From DATBFX01 sp036558305 (GTDB lineage Bacteria > Chloroflexota > Chloroflexia > Thermomicrobiales > UBA6265): DNA of 21,951 bases. A model generated the notes under the pieces. That model did no database searches. It was not told where the DNA came from and worked only from the letters and a program-made list of their open reading frames with translations. Below are positions 1-7,205 of the stretch, in pieces. Made by a program: the position numbers and the translations under genes. How positions within the stretch are numbered: the first letter of the stretch is position 1; each line of letters begins with the position of its first letter. The stretch lies in assembly GCA_036558305.1 (NCBI GenBank), contig DATBFX010000343.1, forward strand, positions 1-21,951, given 5' to 3'.

Positions 1-1167
1 GTATCGACCTGCTCCGGTCCCTGCGAGCAATGCGACGGTCAGGGCGGCTGCATCGTCTGCGACCCCAACGCCTGTGGCGTCTGCGACGGTCAGGGCAACT
101 GCGTCTCAGACTGCGACGTCTGCGGCACCTACGTCGACGGCTCCTGCGCGCCGAAGTGCGATGCCGGCAAGTGCCTCACCTGTACCGCGGACGGCACCTG
201 TGTCTCGACCTGCGGCCCGTGCGAGGAGTGCGGTCCGGACGGCGCGTGCCGATCGACCTGCCGCGAGTGCCAGGAATGCCGGACGGACGGCGACGTCGCC
301 CGCTGCGTCGACACCTGCGACCCGTGCAGCATCTGCATCTCGGTCGAGGGCGGTGCCTTCCAGTGCGCCTCGCCGTGCGACCGCTGTTCGACCTGCAACG
401 CCGCCACCCGCACCTGCATCTCCCACTGCGACGTCTGCGAAGAGTGCACGATGGAGGGAACCTGCCGCCCGAAGGACTGCGGCCCGTGCGCCCGCTGCAA
501 CCCCGAGACCGGCGCCTGCCAATCGACCTGCGACCGCTGCACAAAGTGCGCGGAAGACGGCCGGTGCGTCCCCTGCCGTCCCTGCGAAACGTGCGACCGG
601 GACGGAACCTGCCAACCGGTCGTTTGCGGTCCGTGCCAGCACTGCGACCCGGTCAATGGGGCGTGCGTCTCTACCTGCGAGGCCGCCAAGTGCGAAACCT
701 GCAACGACAAGACCGGTCGCTGCGAGAGTAACTGCTCCGAATGCGACCGCTGCGATGGCAACGGCTTGTGCAGCGTCCCGAAATGCGACGCCAGCGGTTG
801 CAACGTCTGCGACGAACAGACGGGTCTCTGTCGCTACACCTGCGAGTCCCCCGACATCTGCCACCTCGGTACCTGCTGCCTCCCGCTGGACGAACCCTGC
901 GACGTCGCCTTCCCGGGCGAGTGCTGCCACGGCGGCAGCTACCCCGCCAACGATTGCCGCCCCTTCACCCCCGGCGGCCAGGGGTATTGCCGTCCCTGCA
1001 CCCCCAGGGGCGAGACCTGCAACTCGCTCTCCCTCTGCTGCCGCCCCAACCGCTGCATCAATGGGACGTGCCAATTCCAGTGCGTCAACAAGGGCGACCC
1101 CTGCACGGAGAACGTCGACACCTGTTGCGGGTTCCCCGGGAAGTGCGTCAACGGCACCTGCGCGTGA
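1..1167 (+). CDS. Secreted Cys-rich repeat protein with C-terminal knottin-like modules (5' partial)
   Basis: The reading frame is open from the first base to TGA at 1165-1167, and no start lies in the window, so the N-terminus and any signal peptide are missing. About 280 residues consist of short repeats of the form C-x-x-C-(D/N)-x-x-(T/N)-G-x-C-x-(S/T)-x-C. From about 877 to 1161 the pattern changes to three modules with inhibitor-cystine-knot spacing, for example C-x6-C-x6-CC-x5-C-x4-C in the last. The protein lacks catalytic motifs and probably acts outside the cell as a disulfide-stabilised structural, binding or adhesive protein; this role is inferred. The next gene, also Cys-rich, starts 24 bases downstream, so both are probably co-transcribed. 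Codon bias supports this frame: the long overlapping open frames on both strands are consequences of the TGC-rich repeat. Confidence 0.85.
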   Translation, partial: VSTCSGPCEQCDGQGGCIVCDPNACGVCDGQGNCVSDCDVCGTYVDGSCAPKCDAGKCLTCTADGTCVSTCGPCEECGPDGACRSTCRECQECRTDGDVARCVDTCDPCSICISVEGGAFQCASPCDRCSTCNAATRTCISHCDVCEECTMEGTCRPKDCGPCARCNPETGACQSTCDRCTKCAEDGRCVPCRPCETCDRDGTCQPVVCGPCQHCDPVNGACVSTCEAAKCETCNDKTGRCESNCSECDRCDGNGLCSVPKCDASGCNVCDEQTGLCRYTCESPDICHLGTCCLPLDEPCDVAFPGECCHGGSYPANDCRPFTPGGQGYCRPCTPRGETCNSLSLCCRPNRCINGTCQFQCVNKGDPCTENVDTCCGFPGKCVNGTCA

Positions 1168-1179
1168 CCCCAAGACGTC

Positions 1180-1186
1180 GAGGAGG
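1180..1186 (+). promoter_or_regulatory. Ribosome binding site of the second Cys-rich gene
   Basis: GAGGAGG lies 5 bases before the ATG at 1192. It fixes the start that gives a complete twin-arginine signal. Confidence 0.7.
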
Positions 1187-1191
1187 ACGAC

Positions 1192-2160
1192 ATGGACAGT
1201 CAGCGCTTCGATCGCTTCGCCCGCACGGTCGCGCACGGTCTGACCCGCCGCCAACTGATCGGGCTCCTCGGCGGCGGGTTCGCCGCGACGCTCCTCGGCC
1301 GGCGTGGCACCCTCGCCACACAGCCCGAATGCACGGAGGACGCCGACTGCGCTGGTCACGGCAAGAAGACCGTCTGCCACCCTTCGCACCACCGCTGCGT
1401 CAAGCCGAAGCTGTGCGACATCCTCGATGCTCCGGACTGTCCGCACTGCCAAGAGTCGGCCTGCCTCGCAGCGACCGGCACCTGGTCGGCCTGCGCTACC
1501 CGAGGTTGCACAAACGGTTGCTTCACCAACCCGGAGACCTGTGCCTGTGACGATCCGCCGTCGACCATGGTCTACTGCCGTCGCACCGGCACCTGCATCC
1601 ACCACGGCTGCGGTGTGGGGCAGTTGTTCGATCCCAATACCTGTCAGTGTCGGTGTCCGGAGCCCACGACCGACTGCGACGGCACCTGCGTCGACACCCA
1701 GACCGACAGCGGCAACTGCGGCGAGTGCGGTCACGCCTGCCCGGCGACCCAGAACTGCGGCTTCGGCGTCTGCACCTGCGACGACGGCTTCAAGATCCCC
1801 TGCCCACCGGACGGGCACTGCGTCGACACCAACACCGATCCCAAGAACTGCGGCGGCTGCGGGATCGCCTGCACCGATCCGCTCTACCCGCACTGCGGCA
1901 ACGGTCTGTGCGGTTGCGCCACGACCACCTGCACGCGGGGCGACAAATCCTGGTGCTGCGACGCCTTCTTGCCGAATGGGGGTTGCTGCTGCAACGGCAC
2001 GATCACCTGGCCGGGCAGCGGCCAGGTCGTCTGCAATCCGTGTCCACCGGAGGAGCAACTTTGCTACTGCAACGACGGGATCGGCGGCTGGATGTGCTGC
2101 GACACCGGCTGCGATGGCTGTACCGGCGACGGCAACAGCGGCCTCGCCAGGTGCGCGTAG
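1192..2160 (+). CDS. Tat-exported Cys-rich protein with Stig1-like repeats
   Basis: 322 residues. The N-terminus holds a twin-arginine signal (T18-R19-R20-Q21-L22-I23) followed by a Gly/Ala/Leu-rich hydrophobic stretch, so export by the Tat system is expected. The mature part is Cys-rich throughout. Its centre carries two copies of a motif of the type G-x-C-V-D-T-x-T-D-x-x-N-C-G-x-C-G-x-x-C, which resembles the stigma-specific Stig1-like repeats known from myxobacterial and Chloroflexota surface proteins. The C-terminal part has CC and CCC clusters and ends in a Gly/Cys-rich tail. No enzymatic motif is visible, and the function is unknown. It follows the other Cys-rich gene closely, and both probably act at the cell surface. 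Tat export of a disulfide-rich protein is notable because Tat substrates normally fold before transport. Confidence 0.88.
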   Translation: MDSQRFDRFARTVAHGLTRRQLIGLLGGGFAATLLGRRGTLATQPECTEDADCAGHGKKTVCHPSHHRCVKPKLCDILDAPDCPHCQESACLAATGTWSACATRGCTNGCFTNPETCACDDPPSTMVYCRRTGTCIHHGCGVGQLFDPNTCQCRCPEPTTDCDGTCVDTQTDSGNCGECGHACPATQNCGFGVCTCDDGFKIPCPPDGHCVDTNTDPKNCGGCGIACTDPLYPHCGNGLCGCATTTCTRGDKSWCCDAFLPNGGCCCNGTITWPGSGQVVCNPCPPEEQLCYCNDGIGGWMCCDTGCDGCTGDGNSGLARCA

Positions 2161-2226
2161 CCCGACCCGTTCACCTCCGCCGTCGCTCCCCCACCTCCGC
2201 GCCGCTCCGGATGCGGGCGATCCAGA

Positions 2227-3255
2227 TCAGGCGCTCTCGGCCTGGATCAACTCGACCGGCAGCGCGATCGTCGTGCGATCCGCGGGACGGTCGTCGCCGA
2301 GGAGCAGTTCGGTGGCCCGGCGACCGATTTCGTCGAAGGGGACGCGGATCGTCGTCAGGGACGGCGTCACCTCCTGGGCGAGCGGGATGCCGTCGAATCC
2401 GACGACGGCGACCTCTTCGGGCACGCGACGACCGAGGGCGCGCAGACGCTCCAGCGCGCCGAGCGCGAGGTCGTCGCTCGCGGCGAAGATGGCGGTCGGC
2501 GGCTCCTCCAGGGCCAGCAAGGTCTCGACCGATGCCGCCGCCGTCGCCATTTCCCAATCGGCCCCACGGATCAGGCGCTCGTCGAGCGGCAGACCGCACT
2601 CGCTGAGCGCCTGCCGGTAACCGTCCAGCCGGGCCAGGGCTGAGGCATACCGGACGTCGCCCCGCAGGTGGGCAATTCGGCGATGCCCCCGCGCGACGAG
2701 GTGACGCGTCGCCAGCGCGGCGCCGCCCACGTCGTCGTACGTTACGGCCGACAGCCCGAAGCGCGGCGCGGCCGGTCGTTCGATGCAGACGCAGGGGATG
2801 TCTGCCGCGGTGACGCGGGCGACGAGTGCATCGGTCGCCGGGGAGTCCTGCACCAATCGCAGGAAGACGCCGTCCAGCCGCCCGCCGCGCAGCAACGCTT
2901 CCAAAGGCGCCAGGTCCTCACCGAACATCATCGGGTAGATCAGCAGGTAGTAGCCACGCTGCTTGAGCTCGCCCGTGAGCACACTCAGCAGCGACGCCAC
3001 GTAGTGCGAGCCGATGCATTCCATCGGGTCGCGATCGGAAGTGACGAAGCCGATGGTGTGCGTGCGACGGGCGCGCAGCCCACGGGCGAACCCGTTGGGA
3101 TGGTAGTCAAGCTCGGCGATGGCCTTGAGGACGCGCTCACGCACCTCGGCCGATGTCGGCCGCGGTCCGCCGTTGATCACGTAGGAGACGACCGCGGTCG
3201 AGACGTTGGCACGCGCCGCGACGTCCCGCAGCGTCGTGCGCTTCCTTGGTTCCAC
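2227..3255 (-). CDS. LacI-family transcriptional regulator
   Basis: 342 residues, the usual LacI length. Residues about 6-30 form the LacI helix-turn-helix (TTLRDVAARANVSTAVVSYV), followed by the hinge segment DYHPNGFARGL and a periplasmic-binding-protein-like effector domain ending in the family's VVGFDGIPLAQ and PSLTTIRVP motifs. The start is GTG at 3253-3255; a weak GGAG lies about 10 bases upstream, so the exact start is less certain than the gene. It is divergent from the sugar ABC/GH127 operon and is most likely its local repressor, released by an imported sugar. A CG-centred palindrome between the two transcription units (3352-3363) fits a LacI-type operator. It converges with the Cys-rich gene on its other side. 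Confidence 0.93.
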   Translation of the reverse strand: MEPRKRTTLRDVAARANVSTAVVSYVINGGPRPTSAEVRERVLKAIAELDYHPNGFARGLRARRTHTIGFVTSDRDPMECIGSHYVASLLSVLTGELKQRGYYLLIYPMMFGEDLAPLEALLRGGRLDGVFLRLVQDSPATDALVARVTAADIPCVCIERPAAPRFGLSAVTYDDVGGAALATRHLVARGHRRIAHLRGDVRYASALARLDGYRQALSECGLPLDERLIRGADWEMATAAASVETLLALEEPPTAIFAASDDLALGALERLRALGRRVPEEVAVVGFDGIPLAQEVTPSLTTIRVPFDEIGRRATELLLGDDRPADRTTIALPVELIQAESA

Positions 3256-3311
3256 CGGTGCTTCGCTCCGCTTGCCGCCCGAATCGCCCCCGCGCGTCGG
3301 TCGGGCGGGGG

Positions 3312-3340
3312 TTGACAGCGTTCGCCGACCATTCTAAATT
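3312..3340 (+). promoter_or_regulatory. Promoter of the sugar ABC/GH127 operon
   Basis: A perfect -35 TTGACA (3312-3317), a 17-base spacer and a -10 TAAATT (3335-3340, 4/6). Transcription would start near 3347, giving a leader of about 300 bases before the binding-protein gene at 3650. I see no convincing small gene in that leader. The palindrome at 3352-3363 lies just downstream of the -10, where a bound repressor would block transcription. Confidence 0.6.
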
Positions 3341-3359
3341 AGCCGCCAACGCTAATCGA
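3331..3359 (-). promoter_or_regulatory. Candidate divergent promoter of the lacI-type gene
   Basis: On the minus strand a -10 TAGAAT (5/6, complement of 3331-3336) lies 17 bases from a -35-like TCGATT (complement of 3354-3359, 3/6). The -10 overlaps that of the operon promoter on the other strand, and the -35 lies inside the palindrome at 3352-3363. One regulator could therefore control both directions. Confidence 0.4.
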
Positions 3360-3363
3360 TTAG
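3352..3363. promoter_or_regulatory. Candidate LacI-type operator, 12-bp palindrome
   Basis: CTAATCGATTAG is a perfect 12-bp palindrome with central CG, the form known for LacI-family operators. It lies just after the operon -10 and over the -35-like element of the divergent regulator gene. A second, looser inverted repeat (TTAGC at 3339-3343, GCTAA at 3351-3355) overlaps it and could be an extra half-site pair. Confidence 0.6.
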
Positions 3364-3637
3364 AATCGACCGTACGCGATCCAAGTCGGGTGTTGCCGTT
3401 CGGCTTCTCAAGGAGGAGCGGTCGATCGTCATCCTGGATGGAGCAACCAGCCCCGCGTCCCGGCTCGCCATCCCTCGGATCGAAATCGTCGCCCCCGGCG
3501 TGACGAACCATGCCGGGTAAGGGTTGGTCATTGCCCGTTGCCGTCGCGTCGACGGCGCTGAAGGAGGTGCGGAGGTCCGCCGGTCAGCGCGAGCACTCAA
3601 CGGTCGAGTGGTGTCTGGTCGATTGCAGCAGCGCCGC

Positions 3638-3644
3638 AAGGAGG
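3638..3644 (+). promoter_or_regulatory. Ribosome binding site that sets the binding-protein start
   Basis: AAGGAGG ends 5 bases before ATG 3650. The frame is open further upstream to 3524, but only the 3650 start has this site and puts the twin-arginine signal at the N-terminus. Confidence 0.75.
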
Positions 3645-3649
3645 CAGCG

Positions 3650-5065
3650 ATGTCAGCAAACGCACGATTCGTCGCTCAAGGTGGTATCTCTCGGCGCCGG
3701 TTCCTCGGTGGCGCGACCAAACTCGGCCTCGGGCTCGCTGGCGCACCCCTCCTCGCGCAGCGCGGCGCCCGTGGGGCGCTGGCCGACAGCGTCAAGATCA
3801 GCATGATGGGCTGGGGTAGCCCCCTCGAAAAGGACAACGTCGAGAAGGGGCTGCAAAAATTCCACGAACTCAACCCCGACATCGAGGTCGAATGGATCCA
3901 CGTCCCCGGCACCGCGGCCGACTACCTGACCAAGATCAAGACCGCGCTGGCGGGCGGCACACCGCCCGACCTCTTCTGGGGCAGCAACCTCGCCGACTAC
4001 GTCGCGCGCGGCGTGACGATGGACGTCACCGACCGCCTCCAGCAGGACCCCGTCCTCGGCGCGCCCGACTACTTCATCCAGCCGCAGGAATCCGACCGCG
4101 CCTCGATCAACGGCAAGTGGTACGGCATCGGCTCCTGCTGGGTGATCCACCACCTCTACTACAACGCCGAACTCCTGGACAAGGCCGGTGTCGAACCGCC
4201 CTCGACCGACCCGGCCAAAGCCTGGACCTGGGACCAGTACCTCGACAATGCCCGCAAGCTGACCTTAGATAGCTCCGGCAAGCACCCCGATCAGGACGGT
4301 TTCGACGCCAACGACGTCGAGCAGTGGGGGACCAGTTGGGGCACCTGGTTCCTCCCCCGCGACGTCCTCTCCTACTCCAACGGCGGGGAAGCCTTCACCA
4401 ACGATTACACCTGCCACCTCGGCGAACAGCCGGCCGTCGAGGCCATCCAGGCCCACGCCGACCTCTTCAACAAACACCACGTCGCGCCCCAGGCGGCGAC
4501 CATCACCCAACTCGGCATGAGCGAGTGGCAGATGCTTGCCTCGGGCAAACTCGCCCTCCTCGCCGACGGTTCCTGGGCCCTCCAGGACATCTCCAAACTC
4601 AATTTCTCCTTCGGCTGCGGTGTCCTGCCGATGCTGAAGCAGTCGGTCACCGAGGCGCAGGCGCACGTCCACATGATCGACAAGGACACCGACCAACCCG
4701 ATGCCTCCTGGAAACTCCTCTCCTTCCTCGCCTCGGACGATTACCAACTCGGTCTCTGCCAGGCCGGTCTCTGGCTGCCGAGCCACCCGAGCCTGTTGAC
4801 GGCCGATGGCCTGGCGAAGTGGATCACCCCCGGCGTCCACCCCGAGGGCTACCAGCAACTCGTCACCGACTACCTCCTCAAGAGTTCCAAGAACTACTTC
4901 TACCCGGCCGGGTTCGACGAGGCGGACACCCTCATCACCGCCGCCCTCGACCCCGTCTGGATCGGCGACCAGACCGCCGAGCAGGCCCTCACCTCCGGCG
5001 TCATCGACGACGTGAACAAGGTCTTGCAGGAGAGCAAGACACGGCTCGACGCCAACACCGCCTAA
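3650..5065 (+). CDS. ABC sugar transporter substrate-binding protein (CUT1 type, Tat signal)
   Basis: 471 residues from the ATG at 3650. A twin-arginine signal (S14-R15-R16-R17-F18-L19) and a Gly/Leu/Ala-rich segment precede the mature protein, which begins its extracellular-solute-binding fold with VKISMMGWGSP. Family features follow: the segment TKIKTALAGGTPPDLFW (known position of the ligand-lobe helix), an Asp/Trp/Tyr-rich centre, and the C-terminal SWKLLSFLASDD type of helix. It would capture an oligosaccharide outside the membrane and pass it to the two permeases encoded downstream. The GH127 gene in the same unit suggests an arabinose-containing glycan as ligand; that is inferred. Tat rather than Sec signals on sugar-binding proteins are common in Thermomicrobia and relatives. 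Confidence 0.92.
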   Translation: MSANARFVAQGGISRRRFLGGATKLGLGLAGAPLLAQRGARGALADSVKISMMGWGSPLEKDNVEKGLQKFHELNPDIEVEWIHVPGTAADYLTKIKTALAGGTPPDLFWGSNLADYVARGVTMDVTDRLQQDPVLGAPDYFIQPQESDRASINGKWYGIGSCWVIHHLYYNAELLDKAGVEPPSTDPAKAWTWDQYLDNARKLTLDSSGKHPDQDGFDANDVEQWGTSWGTWFLPRDVLSYSNGGEAFTNDYTCHLGEQPAVEAIQAHADLFNKHHVAPQAATITQLGMSEWQMLASGKLALLADGSWALQDISKLNFSFGCGVLPMLKQSVTEAQAHVHMIDKDTDQPDASWKLLSFLASDDYQLGLCQAGLWLPSHPSLLTADGLAKWITPGVHPEGYQQLVTDYLLKSSKNYFYPAGFDEADTLITAALDPVWIGDQTAEQALTSGVIDDVNKVLQESKTRLDANTA

Positions 5066-5067
5066 CC

Positions 5068-5080
5068 CGCCCTTTGGGCG
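5068..5080 (+). terminator. Short stem-loop after the binding-protein gene
   Basis: CGCCC-TTT-GGGCG begins 3 bases after the stop. It has no following T tract, so it is more likely an mRNA-stabilising or attenuating hairpin than a full terminator. Such hairpins often set a higher binding-protein level than permease level. Confidence 0.4.
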
Positions 5081-5096
5081 AACGTGGATGGAATTT

Positions 5097-5201
5097 GTGT
5101 AGGGGAGGACCCCGTGTCCTCCCGCGTCCGATGATTACCGTCGCCCGAACGAGGAACGGCATCCATCGACGGCGGGAGCGCACGGGACGCTCCCCTACAC
5201 G
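5097..5201. repeat. 105-bp interspersed-repeat-like element with inverted ends
   Basis: The ends are an 11-bp perfect inverted repeat, GTGTAGGGGAG (5097-5107) and CTCCCCTACAC (5191-5201). Each end also forms its own hairpin: GGGAGGAC/GTCCTCCC on the left and GGGAGCG/CGCTCCC on the right. The internal 50 bases have no coding signal. The layout is that of a REP/MITE-like non-coding repeat. No second copy is in the window. It lies within the operon between the binding protein and first permease genes. Confidence 0.6.
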
Positions 5202-5234
5202 ACCGGCGGCGATGACGACAGGTGAACGACTGAG

Positions 5235-6161
5235 ATGCTGAATCAACTCGCCCATTCCCGGCGTGCGCCGCGCCTCTCGTTGCGGCGGCGCGAGGCGATC
5301 AGTGGCTACCTGTTCGTTCTGCCGGCCGTCTTCGGATTCCTCGTCTTCATCGCCGGTCCGATGCTCTTCACCGCCTACGTCAGCCTGACGGAATGGGACA
5401 TGCTGAGCCCTCGCCGCTACGTCGGACTCGGCAACTATCGGAAGCTGCTCACGGACGATCCCCTCTTCTGGAAATCCCTCCGCGTCACCTTCACCTACAC
5501 CATCATCACCGTGCCGCTCGTGCAGACCGTCGGGTTCGCCGTCGCCCTCCTCCTCAACGTCCGCGTCCGCGGGCTCGCGGTATTCCGCACGATCTTCTAC
5601 CTACCGACGATCGCGCCGATCGTCGCCAGCTCCGTCCTCTGGGCCTGGATCTTCAACTCCGAGTTCGGGCTGCTCAACAACCTGCTGCGCCAGCTCGGTC
5701 TCAAAAAGATCCTCTGGTTGCAGGACCCGCACTGGGCGCTGCCGACGCTGATCATGCTGGCGGTCTGGGGCTTCGGCGGCACGATGATCGTCTACCTCGC
5801 CGGTCTGCAGGGGATTCCGATTCACCTCTACGAGGCGGCCGAGATCGACGGCGCCCGCTCCTGGCACAAACTCAAGGACGTCACCATTCCGATGATGTCG
5901 CCGGTCATCTTCTTCAGCACGATGCTCAGTCTCATCTACTCCCTCCAGACCTTTACCCAGGGGTTGATCATCACCAACGGCGGTCCGGCCAACTCGACCC
6001 TCTTCACCACCCTCTACCTCTATCGCCGGGCCTTCACCGACTTCAAGATGGGCTACGCCGCCGCCCTGGCCTGGATCGTCTTCCTGATCGTGCTGGTGGT
6101 CTGCCTGTTCACCCTCGTCGTCTTCGGGCGGCGGGTCTACTACGAGGAAGAGGGTCGCTGA
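5235..6161 (+). CDS. ABC sugar transporter permease, MalF/UgpA type
   Basis: 308 residues with six predicted membrane segments. The N-terminus reads SGYLFVLPAVFGFLVF followed by AGPMLFTAYVSLTEWD, typical of the first permease of CUT1 importers. The cytoplasmic EAA loop is present at residues about 199-219 (YEAAEIDGARSWHKLKDVTI), with the conserved E-A-A and Gly that contact the ATPase. The ribosome binding site is weak (AGGTGA about 10 bases upstream). The second permease starts 23 bases after its stop. It forms one half of the membrane channel for the sugar delivered by the upstream binding protein. No ATPase gene lies nearby, so it must rely on one encoded elsewhere. Confidence 0.94.
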   Translation: MLNQLAHSRRAPRLSLRRREAISGYLFVLPAVFGFLVFIAGPMLFTAYVSLTEWDMLSPRRYVGLGNYRKLLTDDPLFWKSLRVTFTYTIITVPLVQTVGFAVALLLNVRVRGLAVFRTIFYLPTIAPIVASSVLWAWIFNSEFGLLNNLLRQLGLKKILWLQDPHWALPTLIMLAVWGFGGTMIVYLAGLQGIPIHLYEAAEIDGARSWHKLKDVTIPMMSPVIFFSTMLSLIYSLQTFTQGLIITNGGPANSTLFTTLYLYRRAFTDFKMGYAAALAWIVFLIVLVVCLFTLVVFGRRVYYEEEGR

Positions 6162-6184
6162 CCCGCTCTGGGAGTCGAGGCGCG

Positions 6185-7111
6185 ATGGCCACGGAACCTT
6201 CGACCGTCGTCCTTGGCGAGAGCCGGGCGCGAACCGGCGAAGCCGGATCGACGCGACCGCACCGGGCGGGTCTCGACCTCGGCCGGGTCGTCGTCTGGCT
6301 CCTCCTCTGCGCGGGTTCGGTGGTGATGGCGCTGCCGGTCGTCTGGATGGTCAGCACCTCCCTCAAGGAACCGGCCCAGATTTTCCGGTTTCCGCCCGAA
6401 TGGATCCCCAACCCGGTGCGCTGGCAAAACTACCCCGACGCGCTCACCGCGATGCCGTTCGGCCGCTACGTCGCCAACACCCTGATCATCACCTGTCTCA
6501 ACATGATCGGCGTCCTCCTGTCGGCGTCGCTGGCCGCCTACGGGTTCGCCCGCCTCCGCTTTCCCGGTCGCGATCTCCTGTTCTGGATGCTCCTCAGCAC
6601 CCTGATGCTGCCCCAGGCCGTGATCCTCATCCCGCGCTACATCGAGTTCCGCACCTTCGGTTGGATCGACACCTGGAAACCGCTGATCGTCCCCAACTTC
6701 TTCGGCTCCGGTATCGGGAACATCGCCAGCGTGTTCTACATCTTCCTGCTCCGCCAGTTCTTCCGCACCATCCCGCGCGAACTGACCGACGCGGCCCGGA
6801 TCGACGGCGCCTCCGAATTCCGCATCTACTGGCAGATCGTGATGCCCCTCAGCCAACCCGCCCTGGCCGTCGTCCTCATCTTCACCTTCCTCGACAACTG
6901 GAACAACTTCCAGGAGCCCCTGATCTTCCTCTCGACGCCGGAGAAGTTCACCATCGCCCTCGGTCTCGCCTCCTTCCGCGGTCTCTTCACCACCCAGTGG
7001 CACCTGCTGATGGCGGCGACCACCGTCGTCATCCTGCCGGTCGTCGTCCTCTTCTTCCTCCTCCAGCGCTACTTCGTCCGCGGCTTCGTCCTGACGGGCA
7101 TCAAGGGATAA
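6185..7111 (+). CDS. ABC sugar transporter permease, MalG type
   Basis: 308 residues from ATG 6185; the frame is open far upstream, but that part is a shadow of the first permease. After an Arg/Ser-rich cytoplasmic tail come six predicted membrane segments. The features VVWMVSTSLKEPAQIF, NTLIITCLNMIGVLLSA and the EAA loop at residues about 201-215 (TDAARIDGASEFRIYWQIV, with the first Glu replaced by Asp) are those of MalG/UgpE-type permeases. A GAGG lies a few bases before the start. It pairs with the preceding permease to form the importer channel. After the stop comes the long inverted repeat at 7116-7183. Confidence 0.94.
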   Translation: MATEPSTVVLGESRARTGEAGSTRPHRAGLDLGRVVVWLLLCAGSVVMALPVVWMVSTSLKEPAQIFRFPPEWIPNPVRWQNYPDALTAMPFGRYVANTLIITCLNMIGVLLSASLAAYGFARLRFPGRDLLFWMLLSTLMLPQAVILIPRYIEFRTFGWIDTWKPLIVPNFFGSGIGNIASVFYIFLLRQFFRTIPRELTDAARIDGASEFRIYWQIVMPLSQPALAVVLIFTFLDNWNNFQEPLIFLSTPEKFTIALGLASFRGLFTTQWHLLMAATTVVILPVVVLFFLLQRYFVRGFVLTGIKG

Positions 7112-7115
7112 ACGT

Positions 7116-7183
7116 GGGTCTCAGGTCTCAGGTCTCAAGTGGAGTTTCGTGACCTGAGACTTGAGACCTGAGACCTGAGACCC
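7116..7183 (+). repeat. Perfect 25-bp inverted repeat built of heptamers
   Basis: The left arm (7116-7140) and right arm (7159-7183) are exact reverse complements, separated by 18 bases. Each arm is itself a tandem of a heptamer, CTCAGGT with variant CTCAAGT on the left and ACCTGAG with variant ACTTGAG on the right; an extra unit extends into the loop. In RNA it would form a very stable hairpin between the permease stop and the GH127 start. It lacks a T tract, so it may be a processing or attenuation structure or a mobile repeat rather than a simple terminator. Confidence 0.8.
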
Positions 7184-7205
7184 GCCACTCGGAGGGTGAT
7201 CGCAG

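Noticed and set aside
1..1167. CRISPR-like array from the regular repeats at the left edge
   Set aside because: The periodicity is a protein-coding Cys repeat with variable DNA, an open frame and no constant repeat unit.
74..1243. A 389-residue plus-strand frame overlapping the first Cys-rich gene
   Set aside because: Its Ala/Arg/Ser/Thr-rich product is the shifted reading of the same repeat; the Cys-repeat frame has the domain pattern and the right codon bias.
106..2058. A 650-residue open frame on the minus strand opposite the Cys-rich genes
   Set aside because: It runs through two genes whose plus-strand frames show Cys repeats and a Tat signal. The antisense frame is Ala/Gly/Val-rich without domain motifs and is explained by the TGC-rich repeat, which avoids stops.
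3246..3503. Small gene in the leader of the sugar operon
   Set aside because: It begins inside the start region of the lacI-type gene, has no ribosome binding site, and its translation is Arg/Ser/Pro-rich without domain features.
7116..7183. Classical intrinsic terminator before the GH127 gene
   Set aside because: The stem is very strong but is not followed by a T tract, and the GH127 gene seems to belong to the same unit; a structural or mobile repeat fits better.
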